A stretch of 21,394 nt of DNA from JBJXGC01 sp046154545. GTDB lineage: Bacteria; Chloroflexota; Dehalococcoidia; Tepidiformales; Tepidiformaceae. The notes under the pieces are model-generated. The model ran no database searches. It was not told where the DNA came from and worked only from the letters and a program-made list of their open reading frames with translations. The position numbers were made by a program, and so were the translations under genes. The stretch spans positions 1 to 21,394 of the forward strand of contig JBJXGC010000280.1 of NCBI GenBank assembly GCA_046154545.1. The letters run 5' to 3'. Shown in pieces: positions 21,060-21,394 of the stretch (position 1 is its first letter; each line of letters starts with the position of its first letter).

Positions 21060-21394
21060 GTTCGGTCGTAGATACGGTCATTCTGGTCGATCAACTGAAC
21101 GAGGTGGCTCCAGCCGCCACGCTATTCACTGGCCCGGAACAAGTGTCGGCCAGCCTGATTAGCTGGATCGAGGTCATGGTTGGGGCCACGACGGCTGAAG
21201 CGCGCGCCGCGGCCGAGGACCTCTTTACGATTGTGACAATCGTTGGGATCACTGAGCCCATTGCCGAGGAAGCCGTCCGCATCCGCCGCGAACGCCGGCT
21301 GAAGTTGCCCGACGCGATCATCCTGGCGACGGCGCGGCATTTGGGCGTCCCTCTGATCACACGCAACACGAAGGACTTTGACCCGGCCGACCCG
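21056..21394 (+). CDS. PIN-domain toxin (VapC-like), module 2, cut by the window end
   Basis: The open frame from GTG 21056 runs off the window after 113 codons. Aligned with the module 1 toxin only about nine residues are missing. The active-site acids are kept: D6 in VVDTVILVD, E in SWIEVMVG, D in LPDAIILAT and D in RNTKDFD. The block from EEAVRIRRERRL through the third acidic motif is identical to module 1, whereas residues about 10-65 have diverged strongly. Truncation is due to the window, not to mutation. Confidence 0.88.
   Translation, partial: MSSVVDTVILVDQLNEVAPAATLFTGPEQVSASLISWIEVMVGATTAEARAAAEDLFTIVTIVGITEPIAEEAVRIRRERRLKLPDAIILATARHLGVPLITRNTKDFDPADP

Overview
The window is 21.4 kb of high-GC bacterial DNA with tightly packed genes and strong GC preference at third codon positions. 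The mix is a Gly-rich zinc-ribbon protein, paired family III CoA-transferases, a luciferase-like oxidoreductase, an AcnA-type aconitase and a eukaryote-like NADP-isocitrate dehydrogenase. It suggests an aerobic or facultative environmental bacterium. A Chloroflexota relative (Dehalococcoidia/Tepidiforma-like) is my best guess, but this is inference from gene content; no rRNA or marker phylogeny is visible here.

Left part (1-7.1 kb): tRNA-Arg(GCG) and tRNA-Leu(CAG) on the minus strand, then a minus-strand two-component pair (membrane histidine kinase overlapping a single-domain response regulator). On the plus strand follow tRNA-Val(CAC), a gamma-class carbonic anhydrase-like protein, two overlapping family III CoA-transferase subunits, a small unknown protein and a luciferase-like flavin oxidoreductase that ends in a clear intrinsic terminator. 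The CoA-transferase pair and the oxidoreductase look like a catabolic acyl-CoA module of unknown substrate.

Middle (7.1-13.4 kb): a one-transmembrane LuxR-HTH regulator gene is broken by an intact IS1182-type element (7771-9631). The insertion is flanked by a perfect CTAG target duplication, and joining the flanks restores one open frame of 286 codons. The stop codon of the transposase is supplied by the duplicated target. Then come tRNA-Ile2(CAU), the zinc-ribbon/Gly-rich protein, a divergent MFS exporter and a class II deacetylase-like hydrolase.

Right part (13.4-21.4 kb): two TCA-cycle genes, acnA (with a long, hairpin-rich leader) and icd, are split by a minus-strand accessory pair: an unknown small protein and a soluble Ser/Thr kinase with an N-terminal DnaJ-type zinc motif. 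After icd lies a small defence or stability cluster: an orphan PD-(D/E)XK nuclease-like protein and two tandem paralogous VapBC-type toxin-antitoxin modules. Each vapB has a palindrome overlapping a TATGAT -10 box placed six bases before the ATG, which points to leaderless, autoregulated transcription. The second toxin runs off the window end.

No CRISPR array, rRNA, phage structural gene or complete new multi-gene defence system is evident. The observations most worth following are the zinc-finger kinase pair, the acnA leader, the IS control features and the twin TA operators.
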